64,000 bases of DNA from Planctomycetota bacterium. GTDB lineage: Bacteria > Planctomycetota > UBA8742 > UBA2392. The stretch spans positions 1,116,001 through 1,180,000 of the forward strand of contig JADJRK010000001.1 in assembly GCA_016712285.1 (NCBI GenBank), read 5' to 3'. The position numbers and the translations under genes are program-made. Below the pieces are notes generated by a model. It was given only the letters and a program-made list of their open reading frames with translations. It was not told the origin of the DNA and did not search any database. The first letter of the stretch is position 1, and each line of letters starts with the position of its first letter. Shown here one piece after another: positions 50,779 to 59,655 of this stretch.

Positions 50779-51495
50779 ATGACTGAGCTTACCGCATTTG
50801 GCGATGGCACCAGCGATTACGAAAAATACATCCGCACGCAGCAACTCTATGCCCTGCAGAAGAAGCCGGACGAATGGGTGAACGAAGAAGAGTTGTTGTT
50901 TCAAGTCGTGCACCAGGCGATGGAGTTGTGGCTGAAAGTCTGCATCCAGCACCTTGAGCAGGCGATTGTGTGGATGGGTGAAGACCGGCTGCACGACGCC
51001 GCGCGCTTTCTGATTCGCACCAGCGAGGTGCTGACGTGGCTTGGCGAGAGCCTGAAGTTCCCGTGCAGCATGGCGCCGTGGGACTACCACAAGATCCGCA
51101 TGGGGCTGGGCAAGGGCAGCGGCCAGGAAAGCCCGACCTACCAGCGCATCCACAAGGTGGTGCCGCGGGTGCTTGAGGCGTTCAACGCGTTGATTTCAAA
51201 GCGCGCGATCACGCTGGACGAAATTCACGCACAGCGCGCCAGCCACCAGGAACTCTACGACCTGACGTGGGCGATGACCCAGTTCGACCAGGAACTGATG
51301 CACTGGAAGTACCGCCACTACAACGTCGTGAAGCGCATCATCGGCGACGCGGTCATGAGCCTGAAGGGCATCCCCGCCAAGTCGCTGGAAAAGACAACGC
51401 TGGAGCCCGCATTTCCGGACCTGTGGGACGTCATCAATCGCACGACCAACTCATACAACGCCAAATTCCGCCCGCAGGGCGGGGCCTATCAATAG
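50779..51495 (+). CDS. kynA: Tryptophan 2,3-dioxygenase
   Basis: A 238-residue heme dioxygenase that opens the indole ring of tryptophan to N-formylkynurenine. Substrate-side His45 (VVHQAMELWLK) and heme-ligand His180 (KYRHYNVVKRIIG) are kept, and KIRMGLGKGSGQES matches the substrate-binding loop. It is shorter than many TDOs (about 280). AAGGGA precedes the ATG. It heads a plus-strand cluster with two small membrane proteins and a kynureninase; no kynurenine formamidase is visible. Confidence 0.9.
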   Translation: MTELTAFGDGTSDYEKYIRTQQLYALQKKPDEWVNEEELLFQVVHQAMELWLKVCIQHLEQAIVWMGEDRLHDAARFLIRTSEVLTWLGESLKFPCSMAPWDYHKIRMGLGKGSGQESPTYQRIHKVVPRVLEAFNALISKRAITLDEIHAQRASHQELYDLTWAMTQFDQELMHWKYRHYNVVKRIIGDAVMSLKGIPAKSLEKTTLEPAFPDLWDVINRTTNSYNAKFRPQGGAYQ

Positions 51496-51504
51496 GAGTG
51501 CGTC

Positions 51505-51738
51505 ATGTCCAAAAAGATGGGATTGATCGTCCTGATTCTCGGTGTCGTCGTCATGGGTGCAGCCATCCTTGACCTGACCAACATGGCCGACACGCCCAAG
51601 GGCGATGCGGTAGGCGTTGGCAGCGAAGGCTCGCTCGGCACCTGGCCGCCGCTGCGCATCGCGATCTTGAGCGCGGGCGCGCTGCTGGGCGTGCTGGGCG
51701 CCTATGGCCTGGTGAAGAAGGAAAAGAAGAAAGAGTAA
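51505..51738 (+). CDS. Small two-helix membrane protein A
   Basis: 77 residues: Lys-rich start, hydrophobic helix (GLIVLILGVVVMGAAILDL), a short Gly/Ser-rich polar loop, second helix (IAILSAGALLGVLGAYGLV) and a KKEKKKE tail. No family recognised. It starts 9 bases after the dioxygenase stop with AGGAG upstream. Clearly a paralogue of the next gene by layout, start and tail. Confidence 0.75.
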   Translation: MSKKMGLIVLILGVVVMGAAILDLTNMADTPKGDAVGVGSEGSLGTWPPLRIAILSAGALLGVLGAYGLVKKEKKKE

Positions 51739-51768
51739 CTTCCCGCGAACCCAACCGAGAAACACACC

Positions 51769-51993
51769 ATGCCGAAGAAAACCGCGCTGATCGTGCTTGT
51801 GCTTGGCGTCGCCGTCATCATTGCGGCGCTGGTGGACCTGTTCGGCATGAGTGCCGGGTTCAACCTGAAGGTGGGCGACATTTTCGAAGCCAGCGAGTGG
51901 CCGATTGAACGAATCGTGCTGCTTGGCGTGGGCGTGCTGATGGCAGTTTGGGCGGCGTACGCTCTCAGCATGAAAGGCAAGAAAAAGAGATAA
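51769..51993 (+). CDS. Small two-helix membrane protein B
   Basis: 74 residues with the same design as protein A: MPKKTALIVLVLGVAVIIAAL, a polar loop of about 25 residues, helix IVLLGVGVLMAVWAAYAL and a basic KGKKKR end. It ends 2 bases before the kynureninase start, so it is certainly co-translated. The pair may form a hetero-oligomer or transport helper; function unknown. Confidence 0.75.
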   Translation: MPKKTALIVLVLGVAVIIAALVDLFGMSAGFNLKVGDIFEASEWPIERIVLLGVGVLMAVWAAYALSMKGKKKR

Positions 51994-51995
51994 GC

Positions 51996-53156
51996 ATGGC
52001 TGACGATCCGCTGCTGAAGTGGCGCGAAGAATTCCCGATCTTGTCGCGCAAGACCTACCTGATCAACAACTCCCTCGGCGCCATGCCGCGCACGGTCTAT
52101 GACGGCCTTAAACACTTCGCCGACATGTGGAACGAAGACGGCGTCGTCGCCTGGCATTACGAAGACGGCAGCGGCTGGCTCGATGATTGCGAAAAGACCG
52201 CTGACCTGATCGGCAGCGTGATGGGTGCGCCCAAGGGCAGCGTGATGCTGCACCTGAACGTGGCGACACTCACCGCCCAGGTGCTCAGCAGCATCGACTT
52301 CACGGGCCCGCGCAACCGCATCGTGTACGACGACATGCAGTTCACCAGCCCCCACTACGTGTGCCAGGAGTGGGCCCGCTACGGTGCGCAACTGCACGTC
52401 GTGAAATCCGAAGACCGCATCGGGGTCGATGTCCAGAAACTCGTCGACGCCATTGACGAGCGCACCGCCATCGTGCCGATCAGCCACGTCTACTTCCGCA
52501 GCGCCTACCTGCAGGACGTGAAGCCGATCATCGAAAAGGCGCACAAGGTCGGCGCGAAAGTCTTGCTCGACGTGTACCAGAGCATCGGCACCGTGCCCTT
52601 TGACGTCACCGAACTCAACGTGGACTTTGCCGTCGGCGGCAGCGTGAAGTGGGTCTGCGGCGGCCCCAACGTCTGCTACCTGTACATCCGGCCGGACCTG
52701 ATCGCCGGCTACAAGCCAGCGCTGACGGGCTGGATCAGCCACGCGCGCCCCTTCAAGTTCGAGATGGAATTCACGCCACACAAGACAGCGTGGCGCGCAG
52801 CCACGGGCACGCCACCGGTCGTCGCGCTGTACTCGGCACGGCCGGGATATGAAATCATCAAGCAGGTCGGCTTGCCCGCCATTCGCGAAAAGAGTAAGCG
52901 CCTGACCAGCCACCTGATGGAAAGGGCCCTGGAAGCCGGGTTCAAGGTCAACAGTCCCCGCGACCCCGAACGCCGCGGCGGCACCGTGTGCATTGACTTT
53001 GAGAACGCTGAACCGGTGCACGAAGAACTGATTCGCCGCGGCTTTGTCATCGACTATCGGCCAGGTGGCGGCATTCGTGTCAGCCCGCACTTCTTCAACA
53101 CACTGGAAGAGTGCGACGCGATCATCAGCCAGATGAAAGAGCTGCACCGCAGGTGA
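51996..53156 (+). CDS. kynU: Kynureninase-like PLP enzyme
   Basis: A 386-residue fold-type I aminotransferase-class-V enzyme. PLP-lysine Lys218 in VGGSVKWVCGGPNVCYLYI fits the kynureninase pattern, and Asp192 (LLDVYQSIG) would bind the pyridine nitrogen. SHVYFRSAYLQDV and GGGIRVSPHFFNT are also kynureninase-like. It would cleave kynurenine to anthranilate and alanine, or hydroxykynurenine to 3-hydroxyanthranilate. Clustering with tryptophan dioxygenase supports this over cysteine desulfurase. Confidence 0.85.
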   Translation: MADDPLLKWREEFPILSRKTYLINNSLGAMPRTVYDGLKHFADMWNEDGVVAWHYEDGSGWLDDCEKTADLIGSVMGAPKGSVMLHLNVATLTAQVLSSIDFTGPRNRIVYDDMQFTSPHYVCQEWARYGAQLHVVKSEDRIGVDVQKLVDAIDERTAIVPISHVYFRSAYLQDVKPIIEKAHKVGAKVLLDVYQSIGTVPFDVTELNVDFAVGGSVKWVCGGPNVCYLYIRPDLIAGYKPALTGWISHARPFKFEMEFTPHKTAWRAATGTPPVVALYSARPGYEIIKQVGLPAIREKSKRLTSHLMERALEAGFKVNSPRDPERRGGTVCIDFENAEPVHEELIRRGFVIDYRPGGGIRVSPHFFNTLEECDAIISQMKELHRR

Positions 53157-53167
53157 CAGGAGGCCGC

Positions 53168-53617
53168 ATGAAATCGTCGTTTGCCACGGAACTCTTTGTC
53201 AAGTTGTTCGGCGAACTGCCGCGCAAGCGCGTCGAGCCGCAGCCCGTACAGCCGCCGCCGTCAGGCATCATGGTGCCTGACAAGGTCGCCGCGCCGGGCG
53301 AGCGGGTTGTGTACCACGTGACGCCGCGCCGCAGTGACAGCCGCTGGAATGTCAAGAAAGAGGGCGGCAGCAAGCCCAGCGCCGTGTGCGACACCAAAGA
53401 GCTGGCGATTGAAGCCGCGCGCGGCTTTGCAAACAATCTGGCGCTGGCGCAGGTGATCATTCACAACAAGGACGGCAAGGTCTCGCAGGAGTACAGTTAC
53501 GGCGCTCCCACCGAGCCGCGTTCGGCAGGCGCGTCTGAGCCGGCCAAACCCGTGGGCGACTGGAACCGCGAGACCGAGGACGAAACCGAAGTCGATCGCA
53601 ACGTGCAGGACTCGTAG
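53168..53617 (+). CDS. DUF2188 domain protein
   Basis: 149 residues. The central region YHVTPRRSDSRWNVKKEGGS ... TKELAIEAARGFANN ... VIIHNKDGKVSQEYSYG is DUF2188, a small beta-alpha domain of unknown role. A proline-rich segment precedes it and an acidic tail follows. ATG at 53168 has GGAGG 4 bases upstream and follows kynU by 11 bases, so it is last in the kyn transcript. Confidence 0.8.
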   Translation: MKSSFATELFVKLFGELPRKRVEPQPVQPPPSGIMVPDKVAAPGERVVYHVTPRRSDSRWNVKKEGGSKPSAVCDTKELAIEAARGFANNLALAQVIIHNKDGKVSQEYSYGAPTEPRSAGASEPAKPVGDWNRETEDETEVDRNVQDS

Positions 53618-53627
53618 CCACGAAGTC

Positions 53628-55175
53628 CTAACCCCAGCCGCCGCCGCCGGGCGTTTGGATCTCGATGGCGTCGCCCTGGCGCAATTCGCCCTGGCACTTG
53701 GGCTCGAGCGACTCTTGGCTGCCATCTTTCCGAATCACGCGATCCACCCCCGGGGCGCCCGATGTGCCGCCGGCCGCGCCCGCCGGCGCACGACGCCTGC
53801 GCTCGGCCAGCAGCGCAAACTGGGCGCGGGACAACACGCGCACGCGGCGGATCACGCCCTCGCCGCCGGCGTGCTCACCAGCCCCGCCACTGCCTTCGCG
53901 AATCGAGTACTCCTCGACGCGCAAGGGATAGGCGTGTTCCAGCGCTTCCACCGGCGTGTTCAGCGTGTTGGTCATGTGGCTGTGGGTTGCGCTCGCACCC
54001 GCGCTCGCCGGTCCCCCACCGCAGCCGCCGGCAATCGTCTCGTAGTAAGTGAAAGGGCGACCATCGTGCCAGGCGCCGCCGATGGTCAGGTTGTTCATCG
54101 TTCCCTGTGATTGGGCAGGCACGACACCCGGCACAGCCTGCGCCAGCGCAGCCAGGCACACGTCCACGATGCGCTGGCTGGTCTCGACGTTGCCCCCGGC
54201 CACCGGTGCGGGCCTGCGGGCGTTGACCACGCTTCCGTCCGGCGCCACGACCTCGATGCACTCGAAGCAGCCGGCATTGATCGGTGGCCGCGGATTGCAC
54301 AGGCACAGCACGGCATAGAAGGCCGCGCTCTGGGTGACCGCGAGAACGGCATTGACGCCGCCGCGAACTTGCGGCGCGCTGCCGGAGAAGTCGAACACCA
54401 GCTTTTGGCGCGTAACGGTCAGTGTCACGCGGATCGGGATGTCGCGCGTCCCCGCGCCGTCGTCGTCCAGAAAGTCGTCGGCCTCGTACACGCCCGGACG
54501 GAAGCGTTTGAGATTCGCGAGCATCAAGGCGCGGCTGTGGGCGAACAGGGACTTGCACTGGCGCAGAAACGCCGCGCCGCCGACGCGCGAGCGCACTTCG
54601 ACCATGCGCGTTGCGCCGCGATCACAGGCCGAGAGCTGAGCCTTCAGGTCACCGTCGCGTTCGCGCGGTGTGCGCGTGTTGGCCAGGATGAACTTCCAGG
54701 TGTCCGTCAGCGCGCCTGCACTTGTGCGCAGCACCGCGGGCGGAATCACGATGCCTTCGGCCATCAGGTCTGCCTGCGGCGCCATGCTGCCCGGCGACGC
54801 CCCGCCGATGTCAGCGTGGTGGGCGCGGTTGGCGGTGTAGCCGATCAGCGTGCCGGCTGCAAACACCGGCGCGACCACCGTCAGGTCCGGCAGGTGCGTG
54901 CCGCCTTCGTAGGGGTCGTTCACGATGGCGCATTCGCCTGCTTTCAATTTTATTGCGCGCAACACAGCCGCGACACTCGCGGGCATGCTGCCAAGGTGCA
55001 CGGGCAGGTGTGCGGCCTGTGCCAGCAGGCGGCCCTTGGCATCAAACAGCGCGCACGAGTAATCCTGCCGCTCCTTGATGTTGGGGCTGAACGCGGCGCG
55101 CTTGAGCGCTTCGCCCATTTCTTCGGCGGCGCCGACGAGTGCGTGGTGCAGGATGCTGAGTTCGGCTGCGTTCAC
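53628..55175 (-). CDS. hyuB: Hydantoinase/oxoprolinase subunit B
   Basis: 515 residues of the HyuB family, which with HyuA opens hydantoins, 5-oxoproline or related lactams using ATP. Motifs: ELSILHHALVGAAEEMGEALKRAA, KERQDYSCALFDAKGRL, NDPYEGGTHLPDLTVVAPVF, RAHHADIGGASPGSM and GTMNNLTIGG. The GTG start overlaps the hyuA stop as GTGA. Convergent with the DUF2188 gene. The substrate cannot be told from sequence. Confidence 0.92.
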   Translation of the reverse strand: MNAAELSILHHALVGAAEEMGEALKRAAFSPNIKERQDYSCALFDAKGRLLAQAAHLPVHLGSMPASVAAVLRAIKLKAGECAIVNDPYEGGTHLPDLTVVAPVFAAGTLIGYTANRAHHADIGGASPGSMAPQADLMAEGIVIPPAVLRTSAGALTDTWKFILANTRTPRERDGDLKAQLSACDRGATRMVEVRSRVGGAAFLRQCKSLFAHSRALMLANLKRFRPGVYEADDFLDDDGAGTRDIPIRVTLTVTRQKLVFDFSGSAPQVRGGVNAVLAVTQSAAFYAVLCLCNPRPPINAGCFECIEVVAPDGSVVNARRPAPVAGGNVETSQRIVDVCLAALAQAVPGVVPAQSQGTMNNLTIGGAWHDGRPFTYYETIAGGCGGGPASAGASATHSHMTNTLNTPVEALEHAYPLRVEEYSIREGSGGAGEHAGGEGVIRRVRVLSRAQFALLAERRRRAPAGAAGGTSGAPGVDRVIRKDGSQESLEPKCQGELRQGDAIEIQTPGGGGWG

Positions 55176-57196
55176 TTGCGCTTCTTTCGAGAGTTTGCCC
55201 GTCGCTTGCGCTCTCGACTACGCCGAGGCTTCGTCGCGCTGGCCGGGCTCTTGTTCACTTGCAAGAGTAACTGTCCGGACTTGGTGACTGTCATGCGCCA
55301 CCCCGCCTTCAGGTATAGGCATGACGAAAGTTCCGTGACAATGGCGGGTCCCTTCAGCGTGGCGCCCGCGGCCAACGCCGCCCGGTCATACACGGGTACG
55401 CCGCCGGAAGTGCCCATCATCTTTGGAGAGCCCCGGGTTTGCGCAGCGGGTGCAATCCTCGGTGGGCTGTGCTTTGCGGTCACGTGCACGCGCACGTTGA
55501 CGATTTCGACGGCCTCGGCTTCTCGCCTGAATCCGAACTGCAGCTCGTGTTCTTGGCTGAACCGCAGCTGCCAGTCGCGACTGAGTGGCACATTCAGTTC
55601 AAAGCTCTGGCCCACATAGCGCACGTCGAGACTGGCATGGCAGATGAACGGGCCCGGCAGACCGCACTCGCTGAGCTCCTGCGTCGCGCGCCTTTCCAGT
55701 TCGCCGGCGACACTGGTTGCCGCGTCCAGAGCCTTGCCGCTTTCGCGCAGCAACAGCGTGCGCGAGAGGTCGCGCGATGCCGGTGTGTGCAGCATGCCCA
55801 GTGCGCACAGCAGCCCCGGCTCGCGCGGCACCAGCGCCGTCTCGCTGCCCACCAGCTCGGCGAGGTCGCACACCAGAAGGCCGCCGGCGCCGCCAAAGGG
55901 CACCAGCGGCAAGCCGCTGATGCCGTGGCGCTCGAACATCACGCGTCGCAGCGCGCGCTCAATGCCGGCCAGTGCAACGCGCAGCACAGACTCGGCAGCC
56001 TGCTTTGCCGTGCCGATGTCTAGGCTGCGCAGGGCCGCGTCAGCTCTGTCCGCGTGAAGTGGCATTTCGCCGCCGAGTTTCAGCTCACGCGGGATGCGCC
56101 CCAGCACAAGCAGCGCGTCGGTCAGTGTGGGCAGATTGCCGCCACGGCCATAGCAGGCAGGGCCGGGGTCCGCGCCCGCGCTTTGGGGGCCGACGTGCAG
56201 CGCGCCACCGGCGTCAAGCCAGGCAATGCTGCCACCACCGGCGCCAATTGTGTGAATATCCAGGCTTGGTGTGCGCAGGGGCAAGCCGGCTATCTCGGTC
56301 ACGCTGCGCAGCCCTGCCTGCGGATGCACGCGCGCAACGTCGGTGCTGGTGCCGCCCACGTCGAATGCGAGGCCGTCGCTCATGCCCTCCGCCGCCAGCG
56401 CGGCGCGCACACCGGCGATGCCGCCCGCCGGGCCCGAAAGCGCAAGCTTTACGGGCTCGTTGGCCGCAATCGGCGCGGGCAACCAGCCACCCGCCGAGTG
56501 CATCAGCACCACGCGCGCGGGCGCAACGCGTTGCTGCAAGCGGCTGACATAGCCACGCAAAATGGGCAGCAGGCCTGCGTTGGCGGCGGTCACCAGGCTG
56601 CGCTCGTACTCGCGAAACTCCGGCGCAAGCGCGGACGAGAGTACGGCTGCGATCCCCGCCTTCTCCAGCGCTGCGCCCAGCGCGATTTCGTGCGCGGGGT
56701 TGGCGTAGCTGTGCAGCAGGCAAACGCCTGCGGCCTGCACCCCGGCGGCCTTCACCAACTCGACGACACGTGCAATCTCGGCGCTTGTCAGCGCGTGCTC
56801 GACGCTGCCATCCGGGGCAAGGCGCTCGGCGGCTTCGAAGCGCAGCTCGGCGGGGATCAGCGCCTGCCGTTGCGCGGGCTCGAGCGCGTACAGGTCGGCG
56901 GGCGCGCGGTTCTGGCGGCCGATGGCAAGCACGTCGCGAAAGCCCCGCGTCGTGATGAAGGCAACGCGGCCCAGCTTGTTTTGCAGCAGGGCGTTGGTAG
57001 CCACGGTGGTGCCGTGCACAAGCAGGTCGGCGCCGCCAAGCCGCTTCAGCGCCTCGCCGACGGCAATGCCGGGATCATGCGGCGTGCTGGGGACTTTGCA
57101 CGTGAGCAGCGTGCGGCCGCGCAGCAGCACTGCGTCGGTGAACGTCCCGCCGACGTCAATGGCTGCAATAGCGTGGTCATTGGCTCGCTGCTTCAT
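55172..57196 (-). CDS. hyuA: Hydantoinase/oxoprolinase subunit A
   Basis: 674 residues with the ASKHA-type nucleotide fold: IDVGGTFTDAVLL at the start, LVHGTTVATNALLQ, and GPAGGIAGVRAA with FDVGGTSTDVA as the second phosphate loop. GGGSIAWLDAGG and FGGAGGLLVCDLA follow. The last 25 residues are a basic tail (RRSRERKRRANSRKKRK) encoded by a GCGCAAGCGA-type repeat-like sequence also seen at the DHS-like gene. It overlaps the alpha/beta hydrolase gene by 20 bases. Confidence 0.92.
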   Translation of the reverse strand: MKQRANDHAIAAIDVGGTFTDAVLLRGRTLLTCKVPSTPHDPGIAVGEALKRLGGADLLVHGTTVATNALLQNKLGRVAFITTRGFRDVLAIGRQNRAPADLYALEPAQRQALIPAELRFEAAERLAPDGSVEHALTSAEIARVVELVKAAGVQAAGVCLLHSYANPAHEIALGAALEKAGIAAVLSSALAPEFREYERSLVTAANAGLLPILRGYVSRLQQRVAPARVVLMHSAGGWLPAPIAANEPVKLALSGPAGGIAGVRAALAAEGMSDGLAFDVGGTSTDVARVHPQAGLRSVTEIAGLPLRTPSLDIHTIGAGGGSIAWLDAGGALHVGPQSAGADPGPACYGRGGNLPTLTDALLVLGRIPRELKLGGEMPLHADRADAALRSLDIGTAKQAAESVLRVALAGIERALRRVMFERHGISGLPLVPFGGAGGLLVCDLAELVGSETALVPREPGLLCALGMLHTPASRDLSRTLLLRESGKALDAATSVAGELERRATQELSECGLPGPFICHASLDVRYVGQSFELNVPLSRDWQLRFSQEHELQFGFRREAEAVEIVNVRVHVTAKHSPPRIAPAAQTRGSPKMMGTSGGVPVYDRAALAAGATLKGPAIVTELSSCLYLKAGWRMTVTKSGQLLLQVNKSPASATKPRRSRERKRRANSRKKRK

Positions 57197-57893
57197 CGGG
57201 TTGAATCCGCGCTGCCCAGGCCTCGATAAGCCGCGCCACCTCAGGCGCAGCTTCTGCGCTCACCAGGTGGCCGTAGCGTTGCAGGGCATGCACGCGGCAG
57301 TCTGGCACGTTCTTCCACGCGCGCAACATCTCGGGTGCCGCGCACATCGTGTCGCGGGTTCCGTACACGAGTTCGATCGGCATCTTGACGCTCATCAGCC
57401 TCGGGCGCGTGTCGAAGTCTTTCAACAGTTCCAGTCGTCGGGCCAGCTCTGCGTGATCGACTTCTCCAAAACGCGCAAGAAACTTCTCGCGGTCTGTGCC
57501 CTTGAGCGTGCCCACCAGCTTCCATGCCGCAAGCCGGCGGGAAACCGGCTTGATCAGGGCGCGTGGCAGCACCCGTGTCGCGGCGCGGCCCAGAGCCGCG
57601 GCGAATGGCTCGGGCTCAACGGGAAACGTGGAAAGCAGGAACGCCGACTTCACGACATCGGGGTGGCGCAGCAGCACTTCCTGGGCCACGGCGCCGCCAA
57701 AACTCTCGCCGATCAGCAGGCCGGCGGACAGTTGCTTCATGCGCTCGGCGATGCTGTGGCACAGGGTCGGCCACTCCAGCTTCCGGCCCAGCGGGTATTG
57801 AAAGACGTCGATCTTCACGGACGAAAGGTGTTCACCGATCTTCTCGGCGCAGAACCCCTCACCATCCAGCCCCGGCAGATACACTGCGCGCAT
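57177..57893 (-). CDS. Alpha/beta hydrolase
   Basis: A 238-residue hydrolase with nucleophile elbow GESFGG, the oxyanion region YLPGLDGEGF, an acid region in VYGTRDTM and the catalytic His in RYGHLVSAEAA. ATG at 57891-57893; sequence before it is not homologous. Its end overlaps hyuA, so the three genes form one transcript. It may hydrolyse an ester or amide linked to the HyuAB substrate. Confidence 0.82.
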   Translation of the reverse strand: MRAVYLPGLDGEGFCAEKIGEHLSSVKIDVFQYPLGRKLEWPTLCHSIAERMKQLSAGLLIGESFGGAVAQEVLLRHPDVVKSAFLLSTFPVEPEPFAAALGRAATRVLPRALIKPVSRRLAAWKLVGTLKGTDREKFLARFGEVDHAELARRLELLKDFDTRPRLMSVKMPIELVYGTRDTMCAAPEMLRAWKNVPDCRVHALQRYGHLVSAEAAPEVARLIEAWAARIQPDEAASQ

Positions 57894-57940
57894 GTGCCGG
57901 AGTGTAGGTTCGCATTCCGGCAAGGGCACGCTGAAACAAA

Positions 57941-57966
57941 AAGCGGACGGCCGAAGCCGTCCGCTT
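57941..57966 (-). terminator. Terminator of the rhodanese gene
   Basis: A 10-bp stem AAGCGGACGG/CCGTCCGCTT with loop CCGAAG, followed on the minus strand by TTTGTTTCAG; 16 bases past the stop. Confidence 0.85.
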
Positions 57967-57982
57967 GTGTGGGTCGTGAAAC

Positions 57983-58375
57983 TTACTCGCCGGTGGTGGG
58001 CAAGCCGGCCTTCTGCCATGCGTCAAAGCCGCCAACGATGTTGCTGACGTTGGTGTAGCCCAGCTTGCGCAATGCACCCTGCGCCATGCCGCCGCGCATT
58101 CCGCTTTTGCAGTAGACGACCACAGGGGCTGTCGGGTCGGGAATGTTCTTGGGCACGGTGTCGAGAATGTTGTCGAGCGGAATGTGTGTTGCACCAGGGA
58201 TCGTCCCGGACGTCAGTTCCTGTGGCATGCGCACATCGATCAGCGTGAGGAAGGGCTGATTGGAAATCGGTTTGACTGCCTTGGTTTTCTTGCGTTTGGG
58301 TTTGGCTGCGGCTGTCGTGGTCGGTTCAAGAATCGTAGCTGCGTCGGTGGGTCGAAGTCTTGGCGGCAGTTGCAT
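57983..58375 (-). CDS. Rhodanese-like domain protein
   Basis: 130 residues. After a Lys-rich flexible start the rhodanese domain runs FLTLIDVRMPQELTSGTIPGATHIPL, YCKSGMRGGMAQ (catalytic Cys loop) and GGFDAWQKAGLP. It transfers sulfane sulfur or acts as a sulfur carrier. It is monocistronic, with a TATAAT box upstream and a strong terminator. Confidence 0.9.
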   Translation of the reverse strand: MQLPPRLRPTDAATILEPTTTAAAKPKRKKTKAVKPISNQPFLTLIDVRMPQELTSGTIPGATHIPLDNILDTVPKNIPDPTAPVVVYCKSGMRGGMAQGALRKLGYTNVSNIVGGFDAWQKAGLPTTGE

Positions 58376-58441
58376 CGGGGTCCCTTTTCCAGCGGCCGAG
58401 AGAAGAAGTCCGTCAATCCAAAGAGCTCAATCAGGGCCATA

Positions 58442-58447
58442 ATTATA
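58442..58447 (-). promoter_or_regulatory. -10 box of the rhodanese gene
   Basis: A perfect TATAAT on the minus strand, 66 bases upstream of the rhodanese start codon. The best -35 is weak (TTCAAA, 16 bases away). Confidence 0.5.
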
Positions 58448-58480
58448 CGAGTTCTGGCGCGAATTTGAAGTGCAAAGCGC

Positions 58481-58591
58481 TTGACTGTAGGCACTACTTC
58501 ACTATTGTCCGCGCCCTTTTGTGACACACCCCTCGCGCGCCGCCGTGGCATGCCGCGGCACGTTGACCCGACGCAACGCCACACGTATACG
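58481..58591 (+). promoter_or_regulatory. Tandem promoters for malate dehydrogenase
   Basis: P1: TTGACT (58481-58486), 16-base spacer, TATTGT (58503-58508). P2: TTGACC (58563-58568), 17-base spacer, TATACG (58586-58591), 57 bases before the mdh start. P2 is the stronger match. Confidence 0.55.
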
Positions 58592-58647
58592 CTCCGCGGG
58601 GCTTGAGCATTCCTGCGTGCCCTCTGTCACTTGCGAGGATCAAACTC

Positions 58648-59595
58648 ATGGCTTTCAATCGACCCAAGATCTCGGTTTTCGGTGCCGGGTATGTCGGCAG
58701 CACAGTCGCACAGCGTTGTGCAGATCGCGAACTCGGAGACATCCTGCTGATCGACATCGTCCCGGACATGCCCAAGGGCAAGGCCCTGGACATGTTTGAG
58801 AGCAGCCCCGTGGAGCGCTTTGACGCCAAGGTTGACGGCAGTAACAACCCCGACGACGTAAAGGGTAGCGACATCGTCGTTATCACCAGCGGCATCCCCC
58901 GCAAGCCGGGCATGAGCCGCGATGACCTGCTCAAGACCAACGCAGGCATCGTTCACAGCGTGGTGGACAAGATAAAGCAGCACGCGCCCAATGCCATCAT
59001 TATCACGGTTACCAACCCGCTGGACGTGATGACCTTCGTCGCCCACCAGCGCAGCGGCTTTCCGAAAAGCCGCGTGATCGGCATGGCGGGCGTGCTGGAC
59101 AGCGCGCGCATGGCGAGTTTCGTCGCGATGGAACTGAACGTGTCGGTCAAGGACATCAGCCCGATGGTGCTGGGCGGCCACGGCGACACCATGGTGCCGC
59201 TGCCGCGCTATACCACGGTTTCGGGCATCCCGATCACGGACCTGCTGCCCGCAGACAAGATCGACGCGATCAACAAGCGCACCCAGACCGGCGGCGCCGA
59301 GATCGTCAACTTATTGAAGACCGGCAGCGCTTACTACGCGCCGGGCAGCAGCGTGGTGGCGATGGTCGAAAGCATCGTACGCGACCAGCGCCGCGTGCTG
59401 CCGTGCTGCGTGCTGCTGGAGGGCGAGTACGGCTTGAAGGGCTCGTGGCAGGGCGTGCCGTGCGTGCTTGGGCGCAATGGCGTCGAGAAGATTCTCGAGC
59501 TCAAGCTCAACGACGCCGAGAAGGCCCTGCTGGAAACCAGCAACCAGCACGTCGCAAAGGCCATCACCGAGTGCAAGCAGCTGCTGGGCTTGTAA
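58648..59595 (+). CDS. mdh: Malate dehydrogenase, LDH-like type
   Basis: A 315-residue NAD-dependent enzyme converting malate and oxaloacetate in the TCA cycle. Rossmann motif FGAGYVGST, catalytic His178 (GGHGDTMVPL), and Arg85/Arg91 in SGIPRKPGMSRDDLL. Arg at the 85 position, rather than the Gln of lactate dehydrogenases, indicates malate specificity. ATG at 58648 follows GAGGA; an upstream frame is noncoding. Tandem promoters precede and a hairpin terminator follows. Confidence 0.95.
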   Translation: MAFNRPKISVFGAGYVGSTVAQRCADRELGDILLIDIVPDMPKGKALDMFESSPVERFDAKVDGSNNPDDVKGSDIVVITSGIPRKPGMSRDDLLKTNAGIVHSVVDKIKQHAPNAIIITVTNPLDVMTFVAHQRSGFPKSRVIGMAGVLDSARMASFVAMELNVSVKDISPMVLGGHGDTMVPLPRYTTVSGIPITDLLPADKIDAINKRTQTGGAEIVNLLKTGSAYYAPGSSVVAMVESIVRDQRRVLPCCVLLEGEYGLKGSWQGVPCVLGRNGVEKILELKLNDAEKALLETSNQHVAKAITECKQLLGL

Positions 59596-59630
59596 CCATG
59601 GCGGCCCGCCACGTGGCGGATCAAGTGTGC

Positions 59631-59655
59631 AGGGGGCGCAGTTCGCTGCGCCCCT
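59631..59655. terminator. Hairpin terminator between convergent genes
   Basis: AGGGGGCGCAG/CTGCGCCCCT stem (one bulged G) with a TTCG tetraloop, 36 bases past mdh and touching the stop codon of the minus-strand gene. A TTTCTTT tract follows on the plus strand after a short gap. Confidence 0.65.
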
